5,140 nucleotides of DNA, taken from UMGS1387 sp045646465 (GTDB lineage Bacteria > Bacillota > Clostridia > Oscillospirales > CAG-382). The translations under genes and the position numbers were made by a program. The notes beneath the pieces were generated by a model. It was not told where the DNA came from, searched no databases, and was given only the letters and a program-made list of their open reading frames with translations. Below are positions 1 to 5,140 of this stretch, piece after piece (within the stretch, counting starts at the first letter, position 1; every line of letters begins with the position of its first letter). The stretch is taken from assembly GCA_045646465.1 (NCBI GenBank), contig JAZRKT010000102.1, positions 1-5,140 of the forward strand, read 5' to 3'.

Positions 1-12
1 CCTATAAATCAT
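1..12 (-). CDS. Possible start of a further gene (partial)
   Basis: An ATG at 10-12 directly abuts the TAA of the 76-residue gene and opens a frame (MIYR) that leaves the window after four codons. The stop-then-ATG arrangement is the same as at the VWA/67-residue junction, but no convincing ribosome binding site precedes it, so this is only a possibility. Confidence 0.25.
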
Positions 13-243
13 TTATATGGCTTCGCTGAGAGTTTCGCTCGATGGAAAGTTAAGTTTGTAGATTGTATTTTGCGTTTCAATCTCAACTCCATTAGCAGTA
101 ACATTGCGGATGTCAACAACATCAGATGTGTAATAAGATACGCCATTTGAACAATTGATGACCGCACTTTTTCCTCTCGCAAGTTTATGTCCCAGACAAC
201 CGGTTAATTCCTTTATCTTTTTTGCTTTATCTTTGTTTTTCAT
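13..243 (-). CDS. Unrecognised small basic protein, 76 residues
   Basis: I do not recognise this protein. It is soluble with a lysine-rich N-terminus (MKNKDKAKKIKEL) and then mostly short predicted strands: SAVINCSNGVSYYTSDVVDI (26-45), NGVEIETQNTIYKLNF (51-66). The arrangement suggests a small beta-barrel-like or SH3-like fold, but this is inference from the hydrophobic pattern only. The basic end could contact nucleic acid. AAGGAG lies 7 bases before the ATG, and the start is 15 bases after the membrane-protein stop, so it continues the operon. Its TAA stop is followed directly by an ATG at 10-12. Confidence 0.8.
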   Translation of the reverse strand: MKNKDKAKKIKELTGCLGHKLARGKSAVINCSNGVSYYTSDVVDIRNVTANGVEIETQNTIYKLNFPSSETLSEAI

Positions 244-258
244 CTTACTACTCCTTCC

Positions 259-456
259 TCAAAACAGAATCGACGGAAGTATACATACCGCTGCGACCAT
301 AACGTGAAAGATCACGGTTACGCCGATGGATATGTATGCCTTCTTCGGTATTTCTGCGATAGCACCGTTTTCAATAACAACGTGCTCTTTGATGAAAGAC
401 TTTACATTAGTGTAAAGGTTGTAGCAAGCAAGTAAAAAAAGTATAGTATAAAACAT
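259..456 (-). CDS. Small membrane protein, two membrane segments
   Basis: A 65-residue protein of unknown function, predicted to sit in the cytoplasmic membrane. The first hydrophobic segment (FYTILFLLACYNLY, 2-15) is short; the second (about 42-64, ISIGVTVIFHVMVAAVCILP) is a full transmembrane helix. The connecting loop carries Lys19, Lys23, Lys38 and Lys39, which by the positive-inside rule puts the loop in the cytoplasm and both ends outside. The start is the ATG at 456, preceded by GGAGGG at 6 bases. An upstream in-frame ATG at 477 would add seven residues but has no ribosome binding site and lies before the GGAGGG. It starts 30 bases after the 85-residue gene stops. It could be a holin-like or anchoring protein; nothing in the sequence decides this. 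Confidence 0.78.
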   Translation of the reverse strand: MFYTILFLLACYNLYTNVKSFIKEHVVIENGAIAEIPKKAYISIGVTVIFHVMVAAVCILPSILF

Positions 457-462
457 ATTTGT

Positions 463-468
463 CCCTCC
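463..468 (-). promoter_or_regulatory. Ribosome binding site fixing the membrane-protein start
   Basis: GGAGGG on the minus strand lies 6 bases before the ATG at 456. It selects this start over the in-frame ATG at 477, which lacks any purine-rich site upstream. Confidence 0.8.
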
Positions 469-486
469 ATTTTTCATTAAATTTAC

Positions 487-744
487 TTAAGTATTGTCTG
501 TTCCGTCTAATTTTCTTTGCATAGGGATGAGTACCTTAAGCAACTCTGCTCTATATTCCAAATCGGTTATCCTGTCAAGATAAATACCGAAAGTGGTAAT
601 GTGCAATGATAAATCTTCGGAAAAGATTTCAACGTCACCTTTGAGTCCTTCAGTGCATATAAATTCTGCAACTTCTGAAACTCCTTTGAGTTCTTTGCAA
701 ACACTGTTTGCTTCGCCGTAAAGAATATTATATTCCTTTGCCAT
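487..744 (-). CDS. Unrecognised small protein, 85 residues
   Basis: I do not recognise this protein. It is soluble and acidic, with no membrane segment or signal peptide. Residues 8-30 (LYGEANSVCKELKGVSEVAEFIC) look helical; the centre (KGDVEIFSEDLSLHITTFG, 35-53) looks like strands; and a C-terminal helix covers about 54-78 (YLDRITDLEYRAELLKVLIPMQRKL). The start ATG is preceded by AGGAG with 9-base spacing, in the 18-base gap after the 67-residue gene, so it belongs to the same operon. Base composition is like its neighbours. A good ribosome binding site and compact placement support a real gene. Confidence 0.78.
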   Translation of the reverse strand: MAKEYNILYGEANSVCKELKGVSEVAEFICTEGLKGDVEIFSEDLSLHITTFGIYLDRITDLEYRAELLKVLIPMQRKLDGTDNT

Positions 745-762
745 AGTTGTATCTCCTGTATT

Positions 763-966
763 TTAAATAATATTTACATATTCGCCTATGATACGAAGAG
801 CCTCATCATAACTGCCGGATGATGTGATACGCTCACGCATCTCTTTAGTTTCCTCTGAAAGATCGTTTTCTCTCAAGGTTCTTGATGCTCTTGCCATAAG
901 ATTGAATATGTTTCCGTCCTCGCCGATAAGTTTGCAATCGGGCTTGTTTTTGTTTGTATTACTCAT
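763..966 (-). CDS. Small conserved-type protein, 67 residues
   Basis: A 67-residue soluble protein. The stretch CKLIGEDGNIFNLMARASRT (11-30), then an LxEETKEM helix and SGSYDEALRIIGEYVNI (50-66), resembles a small protein family that I remember as frequent in Firmicutes mobile elements and phages, of unknown function; this is recollection, not a search. The pattern is a short N-terminal strand and turn (KLIGEDGN) followed by two or three helices. Its ATG directly follows the VWA stop codon (TAA then ATG), and its ribosome binding site AAAGGA lies within the last codons of the VWA gene at 7- to 8-base spacing. This is typical translational coupling and suggests production in proportion to the VWA protein. 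The next gene starts 18 bases after its stop. Confidence 0.85.
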   Translation of the reverse strand: MSNTNKNKPDCKLIGEDGNIFNLMARASRTLRENDLSEETKEMRERITSSGSYDEALRIIGEYVNII

Positions 967-2544
967 TTATTTTGTCCTTTCATCTATAATTCGTGTAATG
1001 ATACTGTCTTCTAACAGCTCACTTGTTCTGTAGATGGTATCCGCAAACTTCTGAAGCGAAAAGTCAAAGCATTCGCCCTTATCAAGTAATATACCCGTAA
1101 GCCTGGCACCTGTGTCAGCCTTGAATTCATCGAAAAGTTCAAGGAACTCATCCGACACATCGCATTCGCCGTCGGTTATAAACACAATATCTGGCTTGTC
1201 AAGCTTTCCTGCTCCCGTAAGTGCAAATACCTCTCTTAAAGGCTTCTCAAAGTCTGTACCGCCGCCAAGAAGTGTTTCGGCACAGTCAAGCACCTTTTTA
1301 GGATCGACCTTTTCATCTTTTGGGAAGTAGTCAACTTTTGTTGTACTTGAAAAATGTACCAAAGCAAAGTTTGCATTATTCACACGGCATATTTCGTAAA
1401 GCACCATTGCCACAGCCATGCCGTAAGCATTGTTCTCACCGAATGTAGAGCTTGACTCATCAAGGCAAACGATAATATCGCCATTACCTTTGTATTCTGG
1501 CTCACGCTTGCGGTACTGCTTCAGACTCTTACTCTGATACTTACGCATAAAAAGCGGTATCAGTTCGGGAGTAGAGAGCATAGCAAGCTCGGAGGTGAGT
1601 GCCTTGTTTACGTTGTTACCGTATTCAATGTCGTACTTTTCGCCGTTGCTGTAGGAATATCCTGCAATCCTCTTTGCCTTTAACATCTCTTTGTAGCGAC
1701 CGAGAAACCTTGCAATATACCGAAGCTTATGTGAATTTGCTGTACGCCGTAGGATTTCCGTATTAACGGGATTCTTTTTCATTTCGGGATCACCGTCGCC
1801 CCAGGCAAGAACAGCACTTTGAATATCTTTAGCACGTTCTAAAGCCGCCTCTGTTGAGGTTGCAATAGCTCGTCTTATGTCAGCGCCGTTTCTGCTCATA
1901 CTGTTTTGTATGAGCCCTGCATACATCTGTGACTGCTCTTTCTTTGAAGCAATACGGTTTGCCGTACTCACAATCTTACGTTCAAGTGTAGGTTTTTGCG
2001 ATTCGGTTGCGGTTTCGTACTTTGAGAGAAGTTCGGATAGCGTTTCGGATAAATCCCTCGCATCCTGTTCCATTCTGTCAAGTGCATCAACCTTACCTTT
2101 ACCGCCCGTAGCCTTTTCCATAAGACCGTCAAGATTTGAAAGTAACTGTCCCGTAAATTCTTCTGTAGCACCGATAGCGGGAAGCTCTTTGCCCTCACAT
2201 ACGCTTTTAACTGCCGTATAGTTTTCGTCAGCCATAAGGTCGGTAAGAATACCTTTGTTGAACTCTCTTGATAATGTGGTCATCTGACTTTCATCGGTGT
2301 ATCGTGGACGAAGCCCATACACAGATTGAAACACATCATTTACAAGACTTCCAAAGGATTTGAGCTTCTTTGAGCCTTGTTCTTCATAAGAAGCAAGTTC
2401 TTCGGCATCACCCGACAAATCATCAAAGATTGCCTGTTCTATCCGTGTGGATTTAAGAACACGGTCTGTCTTTGGAGTATCTGCAGTACCCGTAAGTGTT
2501 GATAGTCCCGATAGGATTTCTTCAATAGTTTTGAATTGTTCCAT
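967..2544 (-). CDS. VWA-domain protein, ViaA/CoxE-like MoxR partner
   Basis: A 525-residue soluble protein predicted to be the partner of the upstream MoxR ATPase. Residues 1-350 are mostly helical, with a likely coiled coil at about 150-205. The segment from LRYIARFLGRYKEM (274-287) through SELAMLSTPELIPLFMRKY resembles the region just before the VWA domain in E. coli ViaA. The VWA domain fills about 355-525 with a complete metal-ion-dependent adhesion site: DESSS (Asp362, Ser364, Ser366; the usual form is DxSGS, so Gly is replaced by Ser), GGGTD (Thr430) and FITDGE (Asp458). I chose the ATG at 2544 because GGAGG lies 5 bases upstream; an in-frame TTG at 2565 would add seven residues but falls within the hairpin and has no ribosome binding site. 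The TAA stop abuts the ATG of the next small gene, implying translational coupling. It could also be described as a CoxE-like or YehP-like protein; the VWA assignment is firm, the exact subfamily is not. Confidence 0.92.
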   Translation of the reverse strand: MEQFKTIEEILSGLSTLTGTADTPKTDRVLKSTRIEQAIFDDLSGDAEELASYEEQGSKKLKSFGSLVNDVFQSVYGLRPRYTDESQMTTLSREFNKGILTDLMADENYTAVKSVCEGKELPAIGATEEFTGQLLSNLDGLMEKATGGKGKVDALDRMEQDARDLSETLSELLSKYETATESQKPTLERKIVSTANRIASKKEQSQMYAGLIQNSMSRNGADIRRAIATSTEAALERAKDIQSAVLAWGDGDPEMKKNPVNTEILRRTANSHKLRYIARFLGRYKEMLKAKRIAGYSYSNGEKYDIEYGNNVNKALTSELAMLSTPELIPLFMRKYQSKSLKQYRKREPEYKGNGDIIVCLDESSSTFGENNAYGMAVAMVLYEICRVNNANFALVHFSSTTKVDYFPKDEKVDPKKVLDCAETLLGGGTDFEKPLREVFALTGAGKLDKPDIVFITDGECDVSDEFLELFDEFKADTGARLTGILLDKGECFDFSLQKFADTIYRTSELLEDSIITRIIDERTK

Positions 2545-2549
2545 ATGTA

Positions 2550-2554
2550 CCTCC
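2550..2554 (-). promoter_or_regulatory. Ribosome binding site fixing the VWA start
   Basis: On the minus strand GGAGG is followed by TACAT and then ATG at 2544, an optimal site with 5-base spacing. It decides the start against the in-frame TTG at 2565, which it would place inside the coding region. The surrounding CGGAGG is complementary to the CTCCG in the 3' arm of the adjacent hairpin, so access to this site could depend on RNA folding. Confidence 0.85.
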
Positions 2555-2559
2555 GAGGA

Positions 2560-2590
2560 GTGCAAACGGAGAGATTATCTCCGCCTGCAC
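2560..2590 (-). promoter_or_regulatory. Strong hairpin between ssb and the VWA gene
   Basis: On the minus strand GTGCAGGCGGAGA, loop TAATC and TCTCCGTTTGCAC form a 13-bp stem with two G-T (G-U in RNA) wobbles and a 5-base loop. It begins 12 bases after the ssb stop codon and ends 5 bases before the VWA ribosome binding site. No T-run follows it in the direction of the operon, so it is not a standard terminator for these genes; it may act as a processing or stability element, or tune VWA translation. Read on the plus strand, the same hairpin is followed after four bases by six T residues, which would resemble a Rho-independent terminator for antisense transcription. The structure is seen directly; its role is inference. 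Confidence 0.65.
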
Positions 2591-2602
2591 ATCCTTTTTT
2601 AT

Positions 2603-3061
2603 TTAGAATGGAAGTGTGTCGTCCGAAAATTCGCCATCGCCCATAGGTTCAAACTGACCGAAGCCGGAAGGTCCATTCATATCGGGGAAAGCATTGCCGG
2701 TATATGTACCCGTGTTCTGCTGAGCACCGTTGTCATTTCTTACGCTGTCAGCAAAACCAACTTCGTCTGCGTTGACTCTGAACGAGTACATCTTTTGACC
2801 ATCCTTGTCATAGGAGTAGGTTTCAAGAGAACCAAGCACATAGACCTGCTTACCTTTGGAGAAGTATTTCTCAACAAATTCAGCAGTGCCACGCCATGTT
2901 GAAATGGGAATGTAGTCCGCAGTGGGTGCATTCTCTTTTTTGCTCTTGAAGCGTCTGTCAACCGCAAGGGTGAAGTTCGCACGCTTTGCATTCTCGCCAA
3001 ATATTTCGATTTCCGGATCCTTTGTAAGTCTTCCGATAAAAATAGTTTTATTAAGTCCCAT
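2603..3061 (-). CDS. ssb: Single-stranded DNA binding protein (SSB)
   Basis: A 152-residue bacterial-type SSB, normally a homotetramer that coats single-stranded DNA in replication, recombination or transfer. The N-terminal OB fold spans about residues 1-107: start MGLNKTIFIGRLTKDPEI, strand ANFTLAVDRRF (28-38), and the diagnostic block DYIPISTWRGTAEFVEKYF (49-67) followed by KGKQVYVLGSLET. A Gly/Asn/Gln-rich flexible linker (about 108-142) leads to an acidic tail ending DDTLPF, the tip through which SSBs recruit partner proteins. Length is slightly short of typical chromosomal SSBs (160-180 residues) and the region has no rpsF or rpsR, so this is probably an accessory copy carried by an element. 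The start ATG has AAAGGA upstream at 7-base spacing. Its position between a MoxR ATPase and a VWA protein, 16 bases after the former and 58 before the latter, is the notable feature. Confidence 0.96.
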   Translation of the reverse strand: MGLNKTIFIGRLTKDPEIEIFGENAKRANFTLAVDRRFKSKKENAPTADYIPISTWRGTAEFVEKYFSKGKQVYVLGSLETYSYDKDGQKMYSFRVNADEVGFADSVRNDNGAQQNTGTYTGNAFPDMNGPSGFGQFEPMGDGEFSDDTLPF

Positions 3062-3077
3062 AATATATTCCTTTCAT

Positions 3078-4463
3078 TTATACATTTAATCTTTTTTGTT
3101 CGTGTAGAGGTATTGATGTAGCATTGACTGCCTTTGCAGCCTCGACAAGCATTTCCTCAAGCTCGTTTTCAGCGTCGGTTATTGCAGCGTTGTCGGAGTC
3201 GCCAAGGTCTGCATTACGAAGGCTTGACAGTTCAAGATAAATCCTGAACAGCTCCTTCTGAAATACAACGTAAGGCTTTATCTTCTCACGCTCATCTACC
3301 TGCTGCGATTCAAACTGAGAAAGAGTTTCATCCATAACGGACTTGCTCTCACTTGCCATAGCTAAAATACGCTCGATTTCGGCACCGATGGGGTTTTCGC
3401 AAAGGTCACAAAGTACCTTTTCCACAACTGCAATTTCTTCAGGCTTATTCCAGAAATAGTTTTTAAGCACAAGCAAATCCTTTGGAGTTACTTCCGTATT
3501 TCCGTTAAGGTATGCCTTTGCTCTGACTATCGGAGTAAAACCGAAGTATTTACGGTCTGAAACGTGAATACCACACCGTCTGAGCTCACAAAGAACATCG
3601 TCCATAAGCTCATTGATACTGTCGGGGACAGTGATAGCTTCAACCTCTTTTTGCATAGTCTCAAGCTCGGAAAGGTCGATTGTAGTAATACTACCGCCCA
3701 CACTCTTTCCTTGCTTACCCGATAACACCTTCAAGCGATTATCCTTTTCCTGCACATATTGAGTAAGTACCTTTAATTCAAATCGGTCATACAAAGGCTT
3801 GAGTATCGCCTGTGCAGAGTCGTTGAAGTTAGGTATCTCATTTGATGCAGAGAAGAAAGAGATAACAGGAATAGGTACTGTCTGTCCTTCGTTGGTATAC
3901 ACCTTTTCATTTAAGGCTGTAAGAAGTGAGTTCAGTATTCCGTCGCCCGACTTAAATATTTCATCGAGAAATACTATATGACTGTCTGGTATCTTTCCGT
4001 CTGTTATCATCTTGGGTGTACCGCTTTTAAGTGTGCAGATAATGTGCTTTAGCAAATCTGTCTGCTTTGAGAGTTCATAAGCAGATTTCAAGGCATCGGA
4101 GCTTTTAGCAGTACAATATATTTCATACTGCTCAGAGAGCTTGCGGTAAAGTTCCGCATAGCTTTCTTCTTTCATAAGCTCATCCTGTGGCATATTGCCG
4201 GGAATAAGGCTTGAAAGGTCAAGTCTGCCGAAAATCTGTTCCTCATCCGTCTGCTTTGACATAAGGCGTTCAAACTGCTTTGCACCAAGTATCCTTTTGC
4301 GAAAAAGGTTTATTGCGTAGCTTTTAGCCTGTCCCGTGTCGCCGAGTATGAATAGATTCTTTCTTGATAGAAGTGCAACAGCTATGCACTCCACAAGCTC
4401 ATCACGCTCTGCAACGTCGCTTTTTACCTCGTCAATTATCTGATTCATTTTTGCGTATAACAT
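3078..4463 (-). CDS. MoxR/RavA-family AAA+ ATPase
   Basis: A 461-residue cytoplasmic AAA+ ATPase, predicted to couple ATP hydrolysis to remodelling of a protein or complex with a VWA partner. Visible motifs: Walker A GDTGQAKS (41-48), RavA-like segment around QIFGRLDL (77-83), Walker B IVFLDEI (163-169) followed by KSGDGILNSLLTALNEK, sensor 1 FFSASNE (203-209, Asn208), probable arginine finger in LYDRFEL (Arg227), and sensor 2 region SDRKYFG (302-308, Arg304). Residues after ~360 are helical and acidic and do not obviously match the RavA C-terminal domain. Between the FGRLDL segment and Walker B there are about 85 residues, where my recollection of E. coli RavA has about 27, implying an extra helical insert of 55-60 residues. 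The ATG at 4463 is preceded by AAGGAG with 7-base spacing, which fixes the start. The ssb gene follows after 16 bases and the VWA gene after that. Family assignment is secure; the client is unknown, so no symbol is given. Confidence 0.93.
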   Translation of the reverse strand: MLYAKMNQIIDEVKSDVAERDELVECIAVALLSRKNLFILGDTGQAKSYAINLFRKRILGAKQFERLMSKQTDEEQIFGRLDLSSLIPGNMPQDELMKEESYAELYRKLSEQYEIYCTAKSSDALKSAYELSKQTDLLKHIICTLKSGTPKMITDGKIPDSHIVFLDEIFKSGDGILNSLLTALNEKVYTNEGQTVPIPVISFFSASNEIPNFNDSAQAILKPLYDRFELKVLTQYVQEKDNRLKVLSGKQGKSVGGSITTIDLSELETMQKEVEAITVPDSINELMDDVLCELRRCGIHVSDRKYFGFTPIVRAKAYLNGNTEVTPKDLLVLKNYFWNKPEEIAVVEKVLCDLCENPIGAEIERILAMASESKSVMDETLSQFESQQVDEREKIKPYVVFQKELFRIYLELSSLRNADLGDSDNAAITDAENELEEMLVEAAKAVNATSIPLHEQKRLNV

Positions 4464-4484
4464 ATTTTTTCTCCTTGCAATTTA

Positions 4485-5140
4485 TTATGCTGCCGTTTCA
4501 ATAAGCACCGGTTTCAAGTTGTATCTGCCCAATCTTTCCTTATGCTTTTCAAGGTATTTAAGAGCCTCTTTTTCCGATTCAAAGGCTCTTGCATATTCAA
4601 AATCGGGAGTTCTGCAAAAAACGATGTTGTATTTTCTGAACGAGCAGAAGTACGAGCCTAACTCGCTGTCGATCTTCAGAGCATAATACCTACCGAGCTT
4701 TCGTATTCTCTCACTTCTTGATTCCTTTTTAGGTCTGTACACCTGTCTGTTGTTTTCAAATTCAACATTCAGGCACTTACAGTCACGAAGTGTATCCAAA
4801 AGCTTAATAAATTCATCGGTCGTATGTACGGGATACCTTTCCCATTTGTCAATACTGCTGTTGCTGTAGTCAACAATGTTAATGATATTTCCGCACGAGG
4901 TATACTCCTCAACAGTTAAGGCACTTTTCATTCCGCATAATATCCAGCGTTCAAATTCTCCTGCATCAAAGCATCTGTTTCTTGTCTTAAAGCACATACC
5001 ATTGTCTACACTTAACTGTTCATACCGTTTCGCAACTTCCTTGATCTCCTCATCGGAGAACAAAAGCTTTGAACGGCAGGTGTAATTAAGCACGCTCCAG
5101 TTTTTTTCAGGTATTTCCTGTCCGAAGAAATTTACTTCCC
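4485..5140 (-). CDS. Unrecognised protein, 5' end beyond the window
   Basis: I do not recognise the family. The frame stays open from its TAA stop to the window edge, giving 217 visible residues. A GTG at 5091-5093 could be taken as the start (202 residues), but the 15 codons before it read as ordinary protein (EVNFFGQEIPEKNWS) and no ribosome binding site precedes the GTG, so the true start is probably beyond 5140. The protein looks soluble and rather cysteine-rich (nine Cys in the last 202 residues), with a basic stretch (PKKESRSERIRKLGR) about two thirds of the way along. The last ~65 residues, from RYYALKID to KPVLIE, look like a small alpha/beta module: strands, then an AFESEKEALKYLEKH helix. 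I loosely associate this pattern with short modules in mobile-element proteins, but this is impression only. The stop lies 21 bases before the AAA+ ATPase start, so the two are probably cotranscribed. Confidence in a real gene is high; function is unknown. Confidence 0.8.
   Translation of the reverse strand, partial: EVNFFGQEIPEKNWSVLNYTCRSKLLFSDEEIKEVAKRYEQLSVDNGMCFKTRNRCFDAGEFERWILCGMKSALTVEEYTSCGNIINIVDYSNSSIDKWERYPVHTTDEFIKLLDTLRDCKCLNVEFENNRQVYRPKKESRSERIRKLGRYYALKIDSELGSYFCSFRKYNIVFCRTPDFEYARAFESEKEALKYLEKHKERLGRYNLKPVLIETAA

Noticed and set aside
1877..2221. Plus-strand open frame of 114 codons
   Set aside because: Serine- and leucine-rich composition typical of the reverse of a helical, Glu/Lys-rich coding region; it lies wholly opposite the VWA gene.
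2545..2565. TTG-initiated extension of the VWA protein by seven residues
   Set aside because: It overlaps the hairpin arm and the ribosome binding site of the downstream ATG, and has no site of its own.
2447..2902. Plus-strand open frame of 151 codons
   Set aside because: It lies opposite ssb and the start of the VWA gene, has no family-like sequence, crosses the hairpin and is best explained as the antisense shadow of well-supported genes.
2740..3000. Second minus-strand frame of 86 codons inside ssb
   Set aside because: It is in an alternative frame of a clearly conserved SSB, with Arg/Thr/Ser-rich composition and no family resemblance.
3603..4185. Repeated CATAAGCTCAT sequence near 3603 and 4175
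   Set aside because: Two short copies that encode similar Glu-Leu-Met residues in the ATPase; no third copy, spacing or structure suggests a functional repeat.
967..4463. Magnesium or cobalt chelatase subunits as an alternative for the ATPase and VWA pair
   Set aside because: Chelatase subunits share AAA+ and VWA domains, but the segment before the VWA domain and the Walker B context resemble RavA-ViaA, and no cobalamin or chlorophyll genes are nearby.

Overview
The window reads as the interior of one tightly packed operon, with every credible gene on the minus strand, so transcription runs from position 5140 towards position 1. Moderately low GC, strong AAGGAG/GGAGG-type ribosome binding sites, short intergenic gaps and small-protein families typical of gut Firmicutes suggest a Clostridia-like (Ruminococcus/Oscillospiraceae-type) genome. 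An accessory single-stranded DNA binding protein and several small unassigned proteins suggest an integrated or conjugative element, prophage or plasmid rather than core chromosome. Host and element type are inferences: no integrase, relaxase, capsid or replication initiator gene is visible.

Layout in transcription order: (1) an unrecognised protein whose 5' end lies beyond position 5140; (2) a MoxR/RavA-type AAA+ ATPase with intact Walker A, Walker B, sensor and arginine-finger motifs and an extra helical insert of about 55-60 residues before Walker B; (3) a single-stranded DNA binding protein with an OB fold and an acidic DDTLPF tail; (4) a 58-base gap holding a strong 13-bp hairpin just ahead of the next ribosome binding site; (5) a ViaA/CoxE-like von Willebrand factor A (VWA) protein with a complete MIDAS metal site; (6) four small genes: a 67-residue protein directly abutting the VWA gene, an 85-residue protein, a 65-residue membrane protein and a 76-residue basic protein. 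A further gene may begin at position 12 and run off the window.

MoxR ATPases and VWA proteins commonly work as pairs, the ATPase remodelling a client with the VWA protein as metal-dependent adaptor (RavA-ViaA, NorQ-NorD, CbbQ-CbbO). Here an ssb gene lies between the two partners in the same transcription unit. The main hypothesis is that this MoxR-VWA pair acts on nucleoprotein complexes, such as SSB-coated DNA or replication and transfer machinery of an element. The sequence shows the linkage; the functional connection is inference.

No tRNA, rRNA, CRISPR array, insertion sequence or attachment site was seen, and no gap between genes exceeds 58 bases. No promoter was identified, so the operon promoter is probably upstream of position 5140.
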